Source of the DNA: Urechis unicinctus | Lineage: Eukaryota > Annelida > Polychaeta > Xenopneusta > Urechidae | Assembly: GCA_034190875.2 (NCBI GenBank) | Contig: CM067344.1 | Span: forward strand, 70,425,809 to 70,489,808 | Reading direction: 5' to 3' | DNA length: 64,000 nt | Shown: one piece after another, positions 1-10,895 of the stretch | Position numbering within the stretch: the stretch's first letter is position 1 | How the letters are laid out: every line of letters starts with the position of its first letter | Translations under genes and position numbers: made by a program | The notes under the pieces: model-generated | What the model was told of the DNA's origin: nothing | Databases searched by the model: none | What the model saw: the letters and a program-made list of their open reading frames with translations, nothing else

Positions 1-1196
1 ACGATACAGCTCAACCCACAAGGCATATACCGGTCTTCGACAACCAAGTCCAGATCTCGCCAAGTAAGTCTTGTTTTGCGCGTTAGATGTTCATTCAGGT
101 GCCGGGCATGTCTCGTATCAGATACCGACATGCACATATTATAAAAATAGGTGGTGTTATACTTGAAGTAATGCTCATCATTTCACTATTGTTATATGCG
201 AATGGTCAATAGAATGGAGCAAGGAATAATGCCGACTTGCCCTTGTGTTTTAGGGGCAGGATGTCTGTTTTGCTTTAGGTACCGGGCACATAGAGCCCAG
301 ACATTCATATTAGTCGCTAACTTGTCTGAATCTATCAACCTATTGTGTACCTCACGTCTAGTGCATTACAGCAGTGACCAGGGTGCTCTATGAAATACTG
401 TCCTGAAATACTGTCCGCGTCACCACTGCCTTCTCGTTTAGTTCTCGCGACATGACAAGCATCAGTGGGTAGTATATATGGTGGTCATGGCGGCAGTACG
501 CAGCTAGAGAAGCCAGTAATCTGATTACACGGCTTCGTGCCAGGCAACGAGGTTTTAATATAAAATTGCTATCAGCCTTACTAGAACTGGTGATCTCCGA
601 TAAAGGCGGTGAACGGGAATAAGTACCCAATCGACTTCAACGCGGGCACAACATTTGGGGCCAAACTGCGTGATCTAGCATGATAATAAATTACTACTTA
701 AATGGGCGATATTTACATGTCCTGAAACTTTGGACCCGCAAAGTTTGTGTTGACCTTTGGTAAATGATCGTGTAGTTTAGTGACAAATTACCCGATGATC
801 AAGGCGATGACTGCTAAAACTTGAATCAACACTAACAGCGTTTGTTCTCCAAGTAGTATTTCATGCTGTGCTAGTACTTTGCTCCCGTATATCTATTTCC
901 TTCGATGTATTTGTACACTTCAAAATGAATAGCTAAACACTGATATGGTCGAATTCACGTTTAGACTCCAGATGACCCAAAATTGGGTACGAGTAATCTC
1001 AGTGAGCGAGGCGTGATGCGTACTGCGCATTGCGCGAGGCGTCATGCGCTCTGGGTGAGGTGTGGTGCTGTGCGGGTGGGGCACAAAGCGTACCATGTGG
1101 TGTGAAGTGGTGGACAGGCGTTGGGAATCGGGTAACGGGCTGAGTGAAATAGGCGGCGTGAACCGCGAAATGGAGAACGGGTGGTGTGAAGATGGC
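1..1196. other. no recognised gene
   Basis: I see no supported coding exon or transposon here. Short open frames on both strands lack recognisable domains and convincing splice signals. The stretch could be intergenic or part of a long 5' intron of the castor gene, whose N-terminal exons are not found in the window. Confidence 0.5.
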
Positions 1197-1266
1197 GACG
1201 CGTGGTGTGGGGTGGGTGACGCGTGGTGTGGGGTGGGTGACGCGTGGTGTGGGGTGGGTGACGCGT
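1197..1266. repeat. 21-bp tandem repeat, GC-rich
   Basis: Just over three near-perfect copies of a 21-bp unit beginning GACGCGTGGTGTGGGG. Weaker relatives containing GCGTGGTGTG or GAGGCGTGAT are scattered from about 1000 to 1310, so the array is the best preserved part of a wider decayed repeat. The unit length is a multiple of three, so open frames running through it are a by-product. Confidence 0.85.
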
Positions 1267-1626
1267 GTGGGAAGTGGGCGACACGTGGTGTGAGCGCTGG
1301 TGAGGCGTGATCTGCGTTGGCTGACGCGGCCATGTCAGTGCTTAGCTTACCTGAGTCTGATTCGATGATCAGGTCGCAAACACAACCCACAAGCGATGGT
1401 CCTACAGAAATCAACTACCTTCCTCTGACTGACTTGATCGCGTCGAATTTCTTGTACACACACCCATCGAACAACGCCGTGAAATACCAGCGGTCAACCG
1501 ACGGAGGGGTGATGAGATCAGTGGACACTGGTGAAGCTGATGTAACTAAGCACTTACTGGGGGAATCCTGTACACAGTGAGAGCGGTCAACAGAGGGCTG
1601 TGGAATAATGGTTTCTATCACGCCCA

Positions 1627-2335
1627 ATGACTACCCCACCCCACCACCCCACTCACACCCCTCTTCCACCACCACTCTCTCCCTTCTACCACCACTCCCT
1701 CCCTTCTTCCACCACTACCTTCACACATTCCACCACCACTCCATCCCCTCATCTACCACCACTCCCTCCCCATAACCACTACCACTCCCTCACTTCTGCC
1801 ACCACTCCCTCCCCTCATCCACCACCACTCCCTCCCCTCTTCCACCACCACTCCCCGCCCCGCATCCACCCACCACCACTCCCCTCTCCCCACCACCTCC
1901 CTCCCTCATCCACCACCACACTCCCCTCCCTCTTCCACCACCACCCTCCCTCCCCTCATCCACCACCACCACTCCCTCCCCTCTTCCACCACCACTCCCT
2001 CCCCTCATCTACCACCACTCCCTCCCTTTCTGCCACCACTCCCTCCCTTCTTCCACCACTCCCTCCCTTCTGCCACCACTCCCCTTCCCTCTTCCACCAC
2101 CACTCCCTCCCCTCTTCCACCACCACTCCCTCCCTTCTTTCACCACTCCCTCCCTTCTTTCACCACTCCCTCCCCTCATCCACCACCACTCCCTCCCATC
2201 TTCCACCACTACTCCCTCCCCTCATCTACCACCACTCCCTCCCTTCTGCCACCACTCCCTCCCCTCATCCCTACCACCACTCCCTCCCTTCTGCCACCAC
2301 TGCCTCCCCCTCATCCACCACCACCTCCTCCCCCG
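1627..2335. repeat. pyrimidine-rich CCACCACTCCCTCCC minisatellite
   Basis: About 700 bp in which the + strand is nearly all C, T and A, built from variants of CCACCACTCCCTCCC plus CTCTTCCA or CTCATCCA. The other strand is G/A-rich (GGGAGGGAGTGGTGG). Open frames on both strands, including a 283-codon Pro/Ser/His-rich one, are low-complexity by-products. Strand asymmetry this strong can form triplex or G-quadruplex structures, and the CACC/CCTCCC cores resemble KLF/SP-type sites. A regulatory role for castor is only a guess. Confidence 0.85.
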
Positions 2336-3756
2336 CTTCACCCCGACAGCACTCTCACCCCCATTACCCAACCCTTTCACTTCCCACGCCACGTCCTACT
2401 TCGCTCACTTGTTCATTCCCTAAGTCCCTGTCGTCGCACAGATCCCCCGTCCCACACCCTCCACACCCAGCCCCCTAGACCCCGCTGCACCGCGCCGTGT
2501 CGGCTGCCGTTTATCTCAAGACGATCCCGTGAACCAACTCTCTGCTCTACCTCAACTTTTTACTTATTCGCTAAGTTCAGCGTTTTATTTCATTGATTTA
2601 ATGGAGGAATGCGTATAAATATATATCTGTTTTTTTTAAAAGGACCGCCTCTTTTAAAGAAAAGTTTCAAGCCCTTTATGAATAACTCGTGTGATTCTGA
2701 CAGTCATTCTTACTTCGCTAACCGATAATTTGGATTGCCCAAAAAGGATTGCACACATGCGTCGACGCCAAAACTGAACCCTGTATCAAATCAAGACTCC
2801 ATCGTGTGAGACAATAGCGCGGTTTAACACATATAGGGAGGGGGTGATGTGGCGGGGCACGTCTCGGGATGGAGTCTAACGGCTGATTCTCTCGTGCCAA
2901 CCCAGACCCTCTGGCGAATCAATTCACGCCACGCTCTCATGACCATAGAATGCCTTGTTAACTTGTTTCCATGGCAACCCGTCAACTCTCGGCTCTTTGC
3001 GCGGAAAGAGTAGTTGGTGCGGGCAGGTTTGATTGGGGAGGGTTGCGGAGGAGATGGCATCTAGCTGGTCCCACTCTACCTGATGAATAGGGCAGGTACA
3101 GAGGCGAAAGTGGAGGCACCTCGACATTCAATCGATCTACGGGCTATTATTAGCAGAGTGCTCTCGCACAATAGACCACGCAAATATGTTTCCATGAGAA
3201 CGCATTAATATATTGAACAGTGAGCAGAGCGTGGAAGGATGGCAGTGGAGCTCGGGGGCGGGTCGGTGTCGTGATGGCGTGGCGAGGAGGAAACGGGGGG
3301 GGGGAGGGGTTTGGGGAGAGGAGCGTGTTGTGTAGAGGGGCGTCAAGGTGTTCCGGCGGCGATGACGACGACCCAACCTGGTGTTATCGATATGTTCGTC
3401 TTTGACCATTCAGCCATGCCACGCCACGCGTTACTGACACCAACAAGGCGATGCTCGTAAATATAGACCGCTGCTAATTGTGTGTATGTTATTGCGTCGC
3501 AAAGACAGCAGACAATGTGCGGACGCTGAGTGAAATCCAACGCCACTCGTCTGAATTCATTGGCATTATCAATGCGAATAATAGCTTTACCAAATACACA
3601 GCATCGTAGCATACGTATAGGATGGTTAATATCCTGAGTAACGTCAGCACCCATCGGCCTGCCTGGGAAAACAGCTCATTACCGGCGACTTATCATCCTC
3701 GCTGTCATTGTCATTCATGCATCGTCGCCCCCACCACCACCCTCACCCCCACCCCA
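2336..3756. other. no recognised gene
   Basis: No domain-bearing frame or transposon end was recognised. There is a G-rich stretch at about 3250-3330 and a short CCACCACCACCCTCACCCCC tract near 3730. Probably intergenic or intronic sequence upstream of the first visible castor exon. Confidence 0.45.
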
Positions 3757-3938
3757 ACGTCTACCCACCGGGCAGCAAGCTGCTACTCAGCGTCAAATGC
3801 TCATATAAATATAAATGCTTTTCGAATATACTCTTAATTGCCACATAATGGAGTTTGAGTTGCTTGGTTTCCCCGTCCCGCATACATAAACCAAGCTACT
3901 CACAACTACCATATACGCATACGCTCCGGGCTAAACGT
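3757..3938 (+). repeat. direct duplication, copy 1
   Basis: Shares a run from CTACCCACCG-GCAGCAAGCTG to ACGCATACGCTCCGGGCT with 4145-4340. The match is about 85-90 percent by eye, including CATATAAATA-AAATGCTTTTCG and GGTTTCCCCGTCCCG. The ~200 bp between the copies are not repeated. No terminal inverted repeats or target duplications were seen, so a local segmental duplication is as likely as a transposon family. Confidence 0.85.
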
Positions 3939-4144
3939 ATACATATTTTATTCTGAATCGCAGAATGCTCAAGGATCATGTTTGGTTCATGCAGTCATTG
4001 AGATTTTTTAGAGAAACTATGCGTTTAGGAAGGGGCCATTGTTTGGCCAAGTGCTGTTCACTAAGTATAGGGCGGACTTTTGGCCGACGCGGATGTGGCG
4101 AAAGAACTATTTCAGTGGAAATTACTTGTTGTTTCATTGAATTC

Positions 4145-4340
4145 AACGCCTACCCACCGCGCAGCAAGCTGAGGCTCTGCATCAAATGCTCATATAAATA
4201 CAAATGCTCATATAAATACAAATGCTTTTCGAATATACTCTAAATTGCCACATCATGGAGTTTGTGCTACATGGTTTCCCCGTCCCGTATACATAAACCA
4301 AGCTACTCACTACTACCATACACGCATACGCTCCGGGCTG
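4145..4340 (+). repeat. direct duplication, copy 2
   Basis: Second copy of the block at 3757-3938. It differs mainly by an extra 18-bp unit (CTCATATAAATACAAATG appears twice) and scattered substitutions. It ends about 290 bp before the first visible castor exon. Confidence 0.85.
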
Positions 4341-4633
4341 ACATAAGAGATATGTGCCTTGGTTCTATTGGGTAATTCATTTATTAATCTAATAATTAGA
4401 AGTTGGTTGGGATAAGTCACTAGGCTCGGGTGGGGTTGAGTTTCGTATACAGAATCCCTACTTTTCATTGTCCACCTCTCCATTCACCCTCCCCAGTCGG
4501 ATGGCCAGTGTCACGTTGGGAAGTTGTATGCTAACTTATGTATATTAACCCGACAAAGGCACGAATGAAGTTAAAATGAATGCAATTCGAACCCCAACTC
4601 ACCAACTATTTTTGATAATCTGTCTTGTATTAG

Positions 4634-7600
4634 CAGGCGGCACCGTCAGCAGCAGGGCACGCCTCCCGACTTCCGGTTTCGCCAGTAGCGCCGCCTATGT
4701 TAAGGCATGCTTTGACCCGAGTTTAGCGCCCAAACTGGCATCATCTGGTAACACCAGCCCCAACAAAGGCCTGCTTCCCGACTACAGCAAATATGTCAAA
4801 CGGTAAGTCGAACCGGAATTTACCCACACACGGAACCAGTGCTAAACCTACGTCCACAATATAGTTGAATCATAATGTTATACCGAGCAGCCTAAAATTG
4901 ATGTCATATCTATTTCTACTCACACAAATTCCAGCGAGTAGCTCAATTTACTATGACCTTGTGATGTTCATTTTCTTAAACTTCACTCACTGGTAGATTC
5001 AGCAACAAACAACACATGAACAACTTTTGTTCGATAGAAGACCACCAATAATGTTGGTATGCCTAGGTGACACGTTCTGTGTGGCATGTTTGTAGATATA
5101 CATCTTATGAAGATTGTGGCGGCAATCATTGCCAGGATATGGGCTACAAAGAACACTTTCACTGTGTTGACTGCAGCTTCAGGGTAAGTCACCTCTTCCT
5201 CATCATCTGATCGCATCTCACCTCATCATGTCACTTCTTCAATGCATTCTCACCTCACCTTACACCACCTCGATCATCTTCCACCCTTTTCTTATTTCCC
5301 TTCTTATACAGCATACTCATTTTCCTCTGCATCAGCAACTTTATGTGGAATTTTTAGGTGTTTGTCAAGAAGGAAGAAATGATTCGCCACTTCAAGTGGC
5401 ACAAGAAGCGAGATGAATCTTTACAGCACGGCTTCTTACGATTCAGTCCCACCGATGACTGCACCAAGAAGTTTGGTGTGTGCACACACAATGGACGTCA
5501 GACGCATTACCACTGCCTCCAGGTCAGCAGAAAGACAATAGAGCCTTACTTTATGTTCATTTGATCTGTGCAGTATAACTTTACAAACATCTCTATGTTT
5601 GTCTTCATCACAGAATGGGTGCAGTAAAGTCTACATCAGCACTTCAGATGTACAGATGCATGCCAATTATCATCGTAAGGACTCGGCCATCATTCAGGAG
5701 GGCTTCCAGAGGTTCCGTGCCACGGAGGATTGTGGCTCTCAGGTGTGTGCCTTCTACGGTCAGCGAACCACACATTTCCACTGCAGGAGAGAGGGATGCA
5801 GCTTCACCTTCAAAAACAAAGCCGACATGGGTAAGTGCTTGTCGTAAATGAAAGAATGCACGTTATTATTGGGTATTGTTGATACAAAATATTGAAGTTT
5901 TTCGAAGAAATCATGAACTGCGCTGTGTGTTATCATAATGTTCTGCACGCATGTCATGGTTTTGTTTTTCTTCATCTTACAGAAAAGCATAAAACGTATC
6001 ATCAGAAAGACGAGATCTTGTCCAAAGATGGCTTTAAAAAATTCATGAAATACGAACATTGCAACTTTACCGAGTGCCGATACAGCAAAGTGAGCAACCA
6101 TATTCACTGCATTCGTGCAGGTAAGAAATAAACCGCACTCTTTCCACGTTATGATATAGTTAAAAGTTACGTGAATTGACAATATTATAATGTCTGTAAT
6201 AACGTTATGATTCCAGGTTGTAACTACGTGTTACACTCTACAGGACAGCTCTATTCACACAAACGCAAGCACGAACGGCGTGATTTCGAGCATGCATACA
6301 AGCGGTATCGCGATGAGCACAAAGTAAAACCTGTGACAAACACCCAAGGTCAGCATTTCCCCCAGGAAAAGCACATACAACATGCACCCAGGATCCATGA
6401 TGCTGCTAAAACCAGTGCACTACCCAATCACAGACAATTACCCATAGCAGCAAACATGAAAGAGAAGGAATATGTAGACATTGAGGATCTACCCCGGCTA
6501 CAAGGCTATGATGCTGGTGATCTGATGGCTGCAGGGGGCTATGATCAACCTGCTGATCTCTCCATCAATAAAACACCCAAGCGAACATTCAGCTATGAGG
6601 AGTCCGATGGTGAGGCTGATGACAGAGAACCCTATGTCAAGAGAGAGAAGATTGAATATGAACGAGACGAGGCCAAAGACTTTTCCTTCTCGCCCTCATC
6701 TGACATGAAGCCAAATAATTCTCGTCAAAGTAGCATGCTCTTACCTGTAATCAAGCAGGAGCCAGCCGCTGCAGGTAGCAGCTGCAGCAGCCCACCTATA
6801 GGTAACAATGCTGGGGGTGAAGAGAACCTGCAGGAGGAAGCTGCCTCACCAACTGATCCAGACATGAGGCCCCCCACCCCCCAGATGGCTGTCTGTAACA
6901 CTGGATTTGTTCCCTCTGTCACACCTGCAGTCAATGAGAAACGTGAGCGAGATGAGTCTTGGAAAAAATACCTGACCAGGTGGGTTCTAATCTCCCTCAT
7001 CTTTCAATCCATTGGTGTATACTGAATGATGCATTGATAATGCAGCCTATGTTATGACAAAGATGCAGCATTAATCCTTTATGTGTGTATGCTAACAGGT
7101 ACACTGCCAATGATCCATGCCATTCTCGATGCCAATTCCTCTATAAGGACCACTACCACTGCAACACAGCTGCTTGTGGCCTGCTCTTCAGAGCAAAAGA
7201 TGGAGTCCGTGAACATGCAAAGTAAACTCCCTTCCTAAACCTTAGTCTTCCATAACATGCCTCCACTTATATACATATGATATCATTAGTTTCTTTGCAA
7301 GCCCTCATTGTGACCACATTATGGTGTGTGTTTTGCAGACACCATGAGCAGCAGGACCGAGTCACATCCTGCTCCTACGTCACCTATGAGGCTGGTGCTG
7401 TCTGCCAGGATGGCTGCAAGTACAACAAAGGTCCCCTCCACTACCACTGTGTTTGGGTGAGTCCATGCTCAATGCCATCCCAAGTGTCATGACCATGGTA
7501 GGATTTGATCGCTTAATGATGCTCAGGGCTTTGATGAACGCCTTTGTTTATGCCTGTTTGCAGAACAACTGTAGCGAGGTGATATTGGCCTCAGATCAGT

Positions 7601-10062
7601 ATTTCAGCCGACTCGAGCATCATAAGATACATGAATATGCAAGAGTAGCTGCAGGGACAGCCCGCAAAGCCATACCAACTCAACACTTCAAGCTGCCCAC
7701 AGATAATGCCAGGAAGCGACGGGGTAGACCCCCAAAGTACCCCCGAACAGAAATACCCCATGTGCCTAAGATTGAGATGACGGAGAAAGAGATAGAAATG
7801 GATGCTAGCATTTCTACGCCACATCATCCTATTTCTTTTGGTTTCCGTAAGTTTGTGTTTAACGAGCCTTGTCCAGATGACAAGTGCTTGTATTACATGA
7901 GGGAGCATTACCACTGTGTTCGCAACCGCTGCCACCATTCCACAGACCGCAGTGATGTTCTCAATCTGCACGCCAAAGACTTCCACAGCTATGTTACCAT
8001 ACTTGAGGGCTTTGAGTTCTTTGATCGCAACATCAATTGTCGTCGTCCACATTGCCACAACAACCGAGCTAACCGTCATTTCCACTGTGTGCGTGCCAAG
8101 TGTGACTATTCCTTTGTGCGCTACAGCACCATGGCTCAGCATGACAAGAAACACAAGATGGCAGAGATGGGACTCACCCCCTCTCCAACCATCGCCATAC
8201 CCAAGTCTGCCATACAGTCCAAACCACCATCAACTGCACCTGTTGCCATAGCACCTCAGCCACTAGATGTCAGTATGGTACCGCTGAGCATGGCCAGTGG
8301 TTTTGGCAGCACCGTCCAGACCTCGCGGCCAATGATTCCTATCATCGGGCAGCCCCCACAAGGCACAGTCATGGTCGGTCCCAGTACAATGGCCATGTCC
8401 AGTGCTGGCCAGGTTCTCTTTGCATTGCCTCAGGGATCCAATAATGCTGCCCTGCCCGGATCCCAGATTCTGCTTCAAGTGACCAGTCCATCGACGCTTG
8501 CTACAACCACAGCTCCAGTGGTGACAATCACCCCAAAACTGACCATGGATGGCCAGCAGTCCCAAGCAACTATGTTACCTAGCAACCAGCCACAGTCAGC
8601 CTCACTTGCAACTACTTCATCAGCTGGTGCTGTCACTCAGTCACCTGCCCTCCCACTAACCATGCTCCTCCAGCAAAGAGCTGCCTCTCTACCACAGCTC
8701 AACTGGCTGGCCATGGAAATGAAAATGCATTTTGGTAACCATCAAATATGTGGCAGGCCATTTTGCAAGCTGAAAAAGAAGGACCACTACCATTGTTTTG
8801 AGTGTAATCAGGCGTTTTCTGACCCAACTCGACTCAAATCCCACGTGGGTAAACATGGCATCAAAGTGGACAAGACTGATAGCAGTCAGCAGGTCATGAT
8901 GTCACAGATGGTTCCTGAACTGGCCCCACTGTCTCCAACAGAGAACAGTGATGAGACACCAGTGGAAGATGATGAGAGTAGCAGCAGTAGCAGTTGCCAT
9001 GGCGACACACTCAATGCCTCTTCATCCCTTAACCTCAATGCTAATGCTTTCTCCACCATGTTTAACCAGCAGATGCTTCACGATGAGCCAGCTTGTGAGA
9101 GTGACCACAACGACCATGACCTTGTCATTGACCTGTCAAGGTCAAACTCACAAGCATCAGAATCAGCTGCTGATGAGTATGAAAATGATTTCAGTCTGGA
9201 GTGTGACAAGAATGAAGATGATGATGATCTCATGCAAGACATGGGACAGGATCTGTCAGCTCATGGGGTGGATGCTGATGCTGATGATGCTGCTGCATCT
9301 GCCAGAAGATCACACAGAAAGCGCACAGCCACTAAACATGATGGATTTGTAAACAGTGATATTGCAGTTGCTAAAATGAAGAGTGTGTCACGTTCAAACA
9401 CCAGTCAGCACGGCTTGTATGCCACTCCTAAACCGGAGAGTGTGGTTGCCTTTCCAGTGGCTGCTGAAGATGCTGTAACATCCCATGGCATGCTGTTGCC
9501 AGTTTCTGGTGCGCCAACCACATCTCTCAGGCTGGTACAAGTGCCTGAGGGATACCAGCAATACAAGTTGGATGAAGACTGCTCTACTGATAGATGCCCT
9601 TACAAGAACAGCATATCACATTTTCACTGTGTTCGTAAAAATTGTGGCTACCCATTTTCAGATGAAGCCAAGTTCATACAGCACAATGAGCTCCACAGGA
9701 AGCTGGAGGAGCTGATGGGTGATGACTTTGAACAATACCTGGCCAATATTGACTGCCACCGACCAGACTGTGAGTTCACCAAACAGGGCAAGCACTTCCA
9801 TTGCCTGCGATGCCCCTTTATCTGTACTGATAGCAACAAAGTAGCAGCTCACCGCAAGCAGCACTTCAAGATGGACAATATCAAGGCACAGGGGTTCACT
9901 AAGTGCTCCTTGGGTGAAAGATGTGGCTATGAGAGATGTAACTACAGCACCAAGACAACTCATTATCATTGTATCCAAGGTAACTGTGGCCAGGTAGCCA
10001 TGGGGCCGGCTCAAATGAGTGCTCACAAAGTGAGGCACAGCAATGGCAAGTTGAACAATTGA
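4634..10062 (+). CDS. castor-type multi-zinc-finger transcription factor (CASZ1 homologue), 3' nine exons
   Basis: A nuclear sequence-specific transcription factor of the castor/CASZ1 family; family members control neural and mesodermal cell fate. Exons by splice consensus and phase: 4634-4802, 5096-5183, 5358-5522, 5614-5830, 5983-6120, 6217-6979, 7099-7221, 7339-7456, 7564-10062 (stop TGA 10060-10062). All introns are GT-AG and all phases join, giving 1,425 codons. There are twelve castor-type units (C-x4/5-C, then HxHC, then C and a final His pair). Fingers 1-4 and 5-6 are split across introns; 7-12 lie in the 2.5-kb last exon. Phrases such as [27 protein letters not shown] and [11 protein letters not shown] match my memory of vertebrate CASZ1. 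The long linker at 6270-6979 is acidic and Pro-rich. The exon starting about 4634 has no credible start codon. The frame continues to an ATG at 4576, but that would place the TTAG acceptor inside the exon, so the N-terminus is probably upstream of the window. The first exon's acceptor (4634 or 4637) is the least certain boundary. Confidence 0.95.
5096..6270 (+). other. castor fingers 1-4 (encoded region)
   Basis: Finger 1 starts at YEDCGGNHC in exon 5096-5183 and ends at IRHFKWH in the next exon. Finger 2 runs from [10 protein letters not shown] (about 5455) into exon 5614. Finger 3 begins EDCGSQVC (about 5727) and ends KHKTYH in exon 5983. Finger 4 begins EHCNFTEC (about 6055) and ends SHKRKH at about 6270. 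Every finger is interrupted by an intron between its HxHC half and its final His pair. This is the most conserved block of the family and the likely core DNA-binding array. Confidence 0.93.
6549..6563 (+). other. PxDLS motif (CtBP-type) in castor linker
   Basis: Encodes P-A-D-L-S, followed by INKTPKR, in the linker between fingers 4 and 5. PxDLS is the classic docking motif for the CtBP co-repressor. The sequence shows the motif and its exposed, basic-tailed setting. That it recruits CtBP here is inference. Confidence 0.6.
6636..6761 (+). other. two SUMO-acceptor-type motifs in castor linker
   Basis: Two psi-K-x-E sites: V-K-R-E at 6636-6647 and I-K-Q-E followed by P at 6750-6761. The second has the IKxEP form common in repressor domains. 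They sit in the same disordered, acidic linker as the PxDLS motif, which suggests a repression module. Function is inferred from motif only. Confidence 0.5.
7711..7746 (+). other. AT-hook in castor, between fingers 6 and 7
   Basis: Encodes [11 protein letters not shown], a GRP-core AT-hook that would contact the minor groove of AT-rich DNA. It lies in the last exon between finger 6 (ends about 7635) and finger 7 (starts about 7861). Confidence 0.75.
8740..8856 (+). other. castor finger 9, apparent extra finger
   Basis: The unit starts QICGRPFC, has HYHCFEC in the middle and ends SHVGKH. It is isolated by a ~580-bp Ser/Thr/Gln/Pro-rich linker before it and a ~700-bp acidic linker after it. 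Fingers 7-8 and 10-12 here align in order with vertebrate CASZ1b fingers as I remember them, which total eleven. This unit has no obvious partner in that order. Confidence 0.6.
9118..9270 (+). other. SUMO-interaction-like core and acidic tract in castor
   Basis: D-L-V-I-D-L-S at 9118-9138 has the hydrophobic core followed by Ser and acidic residues typical of SUMO-interaction motifs. It is followed by an Asp/Glu-rich tract with another DLS (about 9250). The region lies between fingers 9 and 10. The role is inferred from composition. Confidence 0.4.
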
Positions 10063-10895
10063 GTTGACCTGTAGCTGCACATCATCGACTGGTCACAAGG
10101 TGACTTGTTATATCATCTTTATGGACAAACACATCATAGATTGCTCACCGACACATATTTACTGTATATGGTGGAAATGATTTATGAAGACATGGCTAGA
10201 AATTTGTATGGATGAAATATCTGAATAATATCAATGCAGATTGTGTGATGGTAGAATAGACTTTCTTGCTGAACAAACACATTATGACTATCAACAAAGA
10301 TAAGCAATTATATATGTATGTACACGTTTTATATCCACATTCCATCCTGGGAACTGTGCCTTGAATGCAATGGATTGTGATCATGAAACAATGTGATACG
10401 GCCTCGCTGTCGGTCTGTTCCTAAAATTCTTCTAATTTGTCATATATTCGGAATATATCTTGAGCTTGATAATTTCTTTACCAATATGGTGCTTGAGTCG
10501 ATTCTGCTCTGTAATGATAGCATGAATTGACACCATCATGCAAATAGAACCATGTAATGTGCTGTGAAACGTTATTAGTTATGATGGGTAGCTAGTTCCT
10601 GCTGGCTGTATTGGTGTAGTGCAGGTTATATTTGGTTCCGAGTGGTGTTGTTTTTACAAATGTTTTCTGTTGGTTATTTTGGTATGGTTGTATACTCTTA
10701 ATGTTGTAATGCAATTGATATTGTATTGGATTGCCTTTTTTCATTTTATTGCTGGCACTGGTTATTTTATGTTACAAAATCTTTATAAAATTCCATATGA
10801 TCAAGTATTGAATACTTAATTATTTGAAATTTGTATGTACAGAAATTATTAACATATGATATCAATCAATAAAATATATTGTAATATTCTTATCC
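10063..10895 (+). other. castor 3' untranslated region
   Basis: AT-rich sequence with no open frame continuing castor. It runs to an AATAAA hexamer at 10868-10873, followed by TTGTAATATTC and a T-run (10899-10908), as expected for a polyadenylation site. Confidence 0.7.
10868..10873 (+). terminator. polyadenylation signal AATAAA
   Basis: Canonical hexamer about 800 bp after the castor stop codon, with a T-rich stretch 25-35 bp downstream. It is the first convincing signal after the coding region; alternative sites cannot be excluded. Confidence 0.6.

Noticed and set aside
1317-1580. 87-codon frame upstream of castor followed by GTGAGA, possible upstream castor exon
   Set aside because: No resemblance to known castor N-terminal motifs, no clear acceptor, and the donor context (ACA before GTGAGA) is weak.
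1627-2478. 283-codon Pro/Ser/His-rich open frame
   Set aside because: Low-complexity by-product of the pyrimidine-rich minisatellite; no domain.
4576-4633. ATG and hydrophobic leader ([10 protein letters not shown]) in front of the first castor exon, looking like a signal peptide
   Set aside because: A nuclear zinc-finger protein should not have one. The stretch reads as a polypyrimidine tract plus TTAG acceptor, so it is more likely intron.
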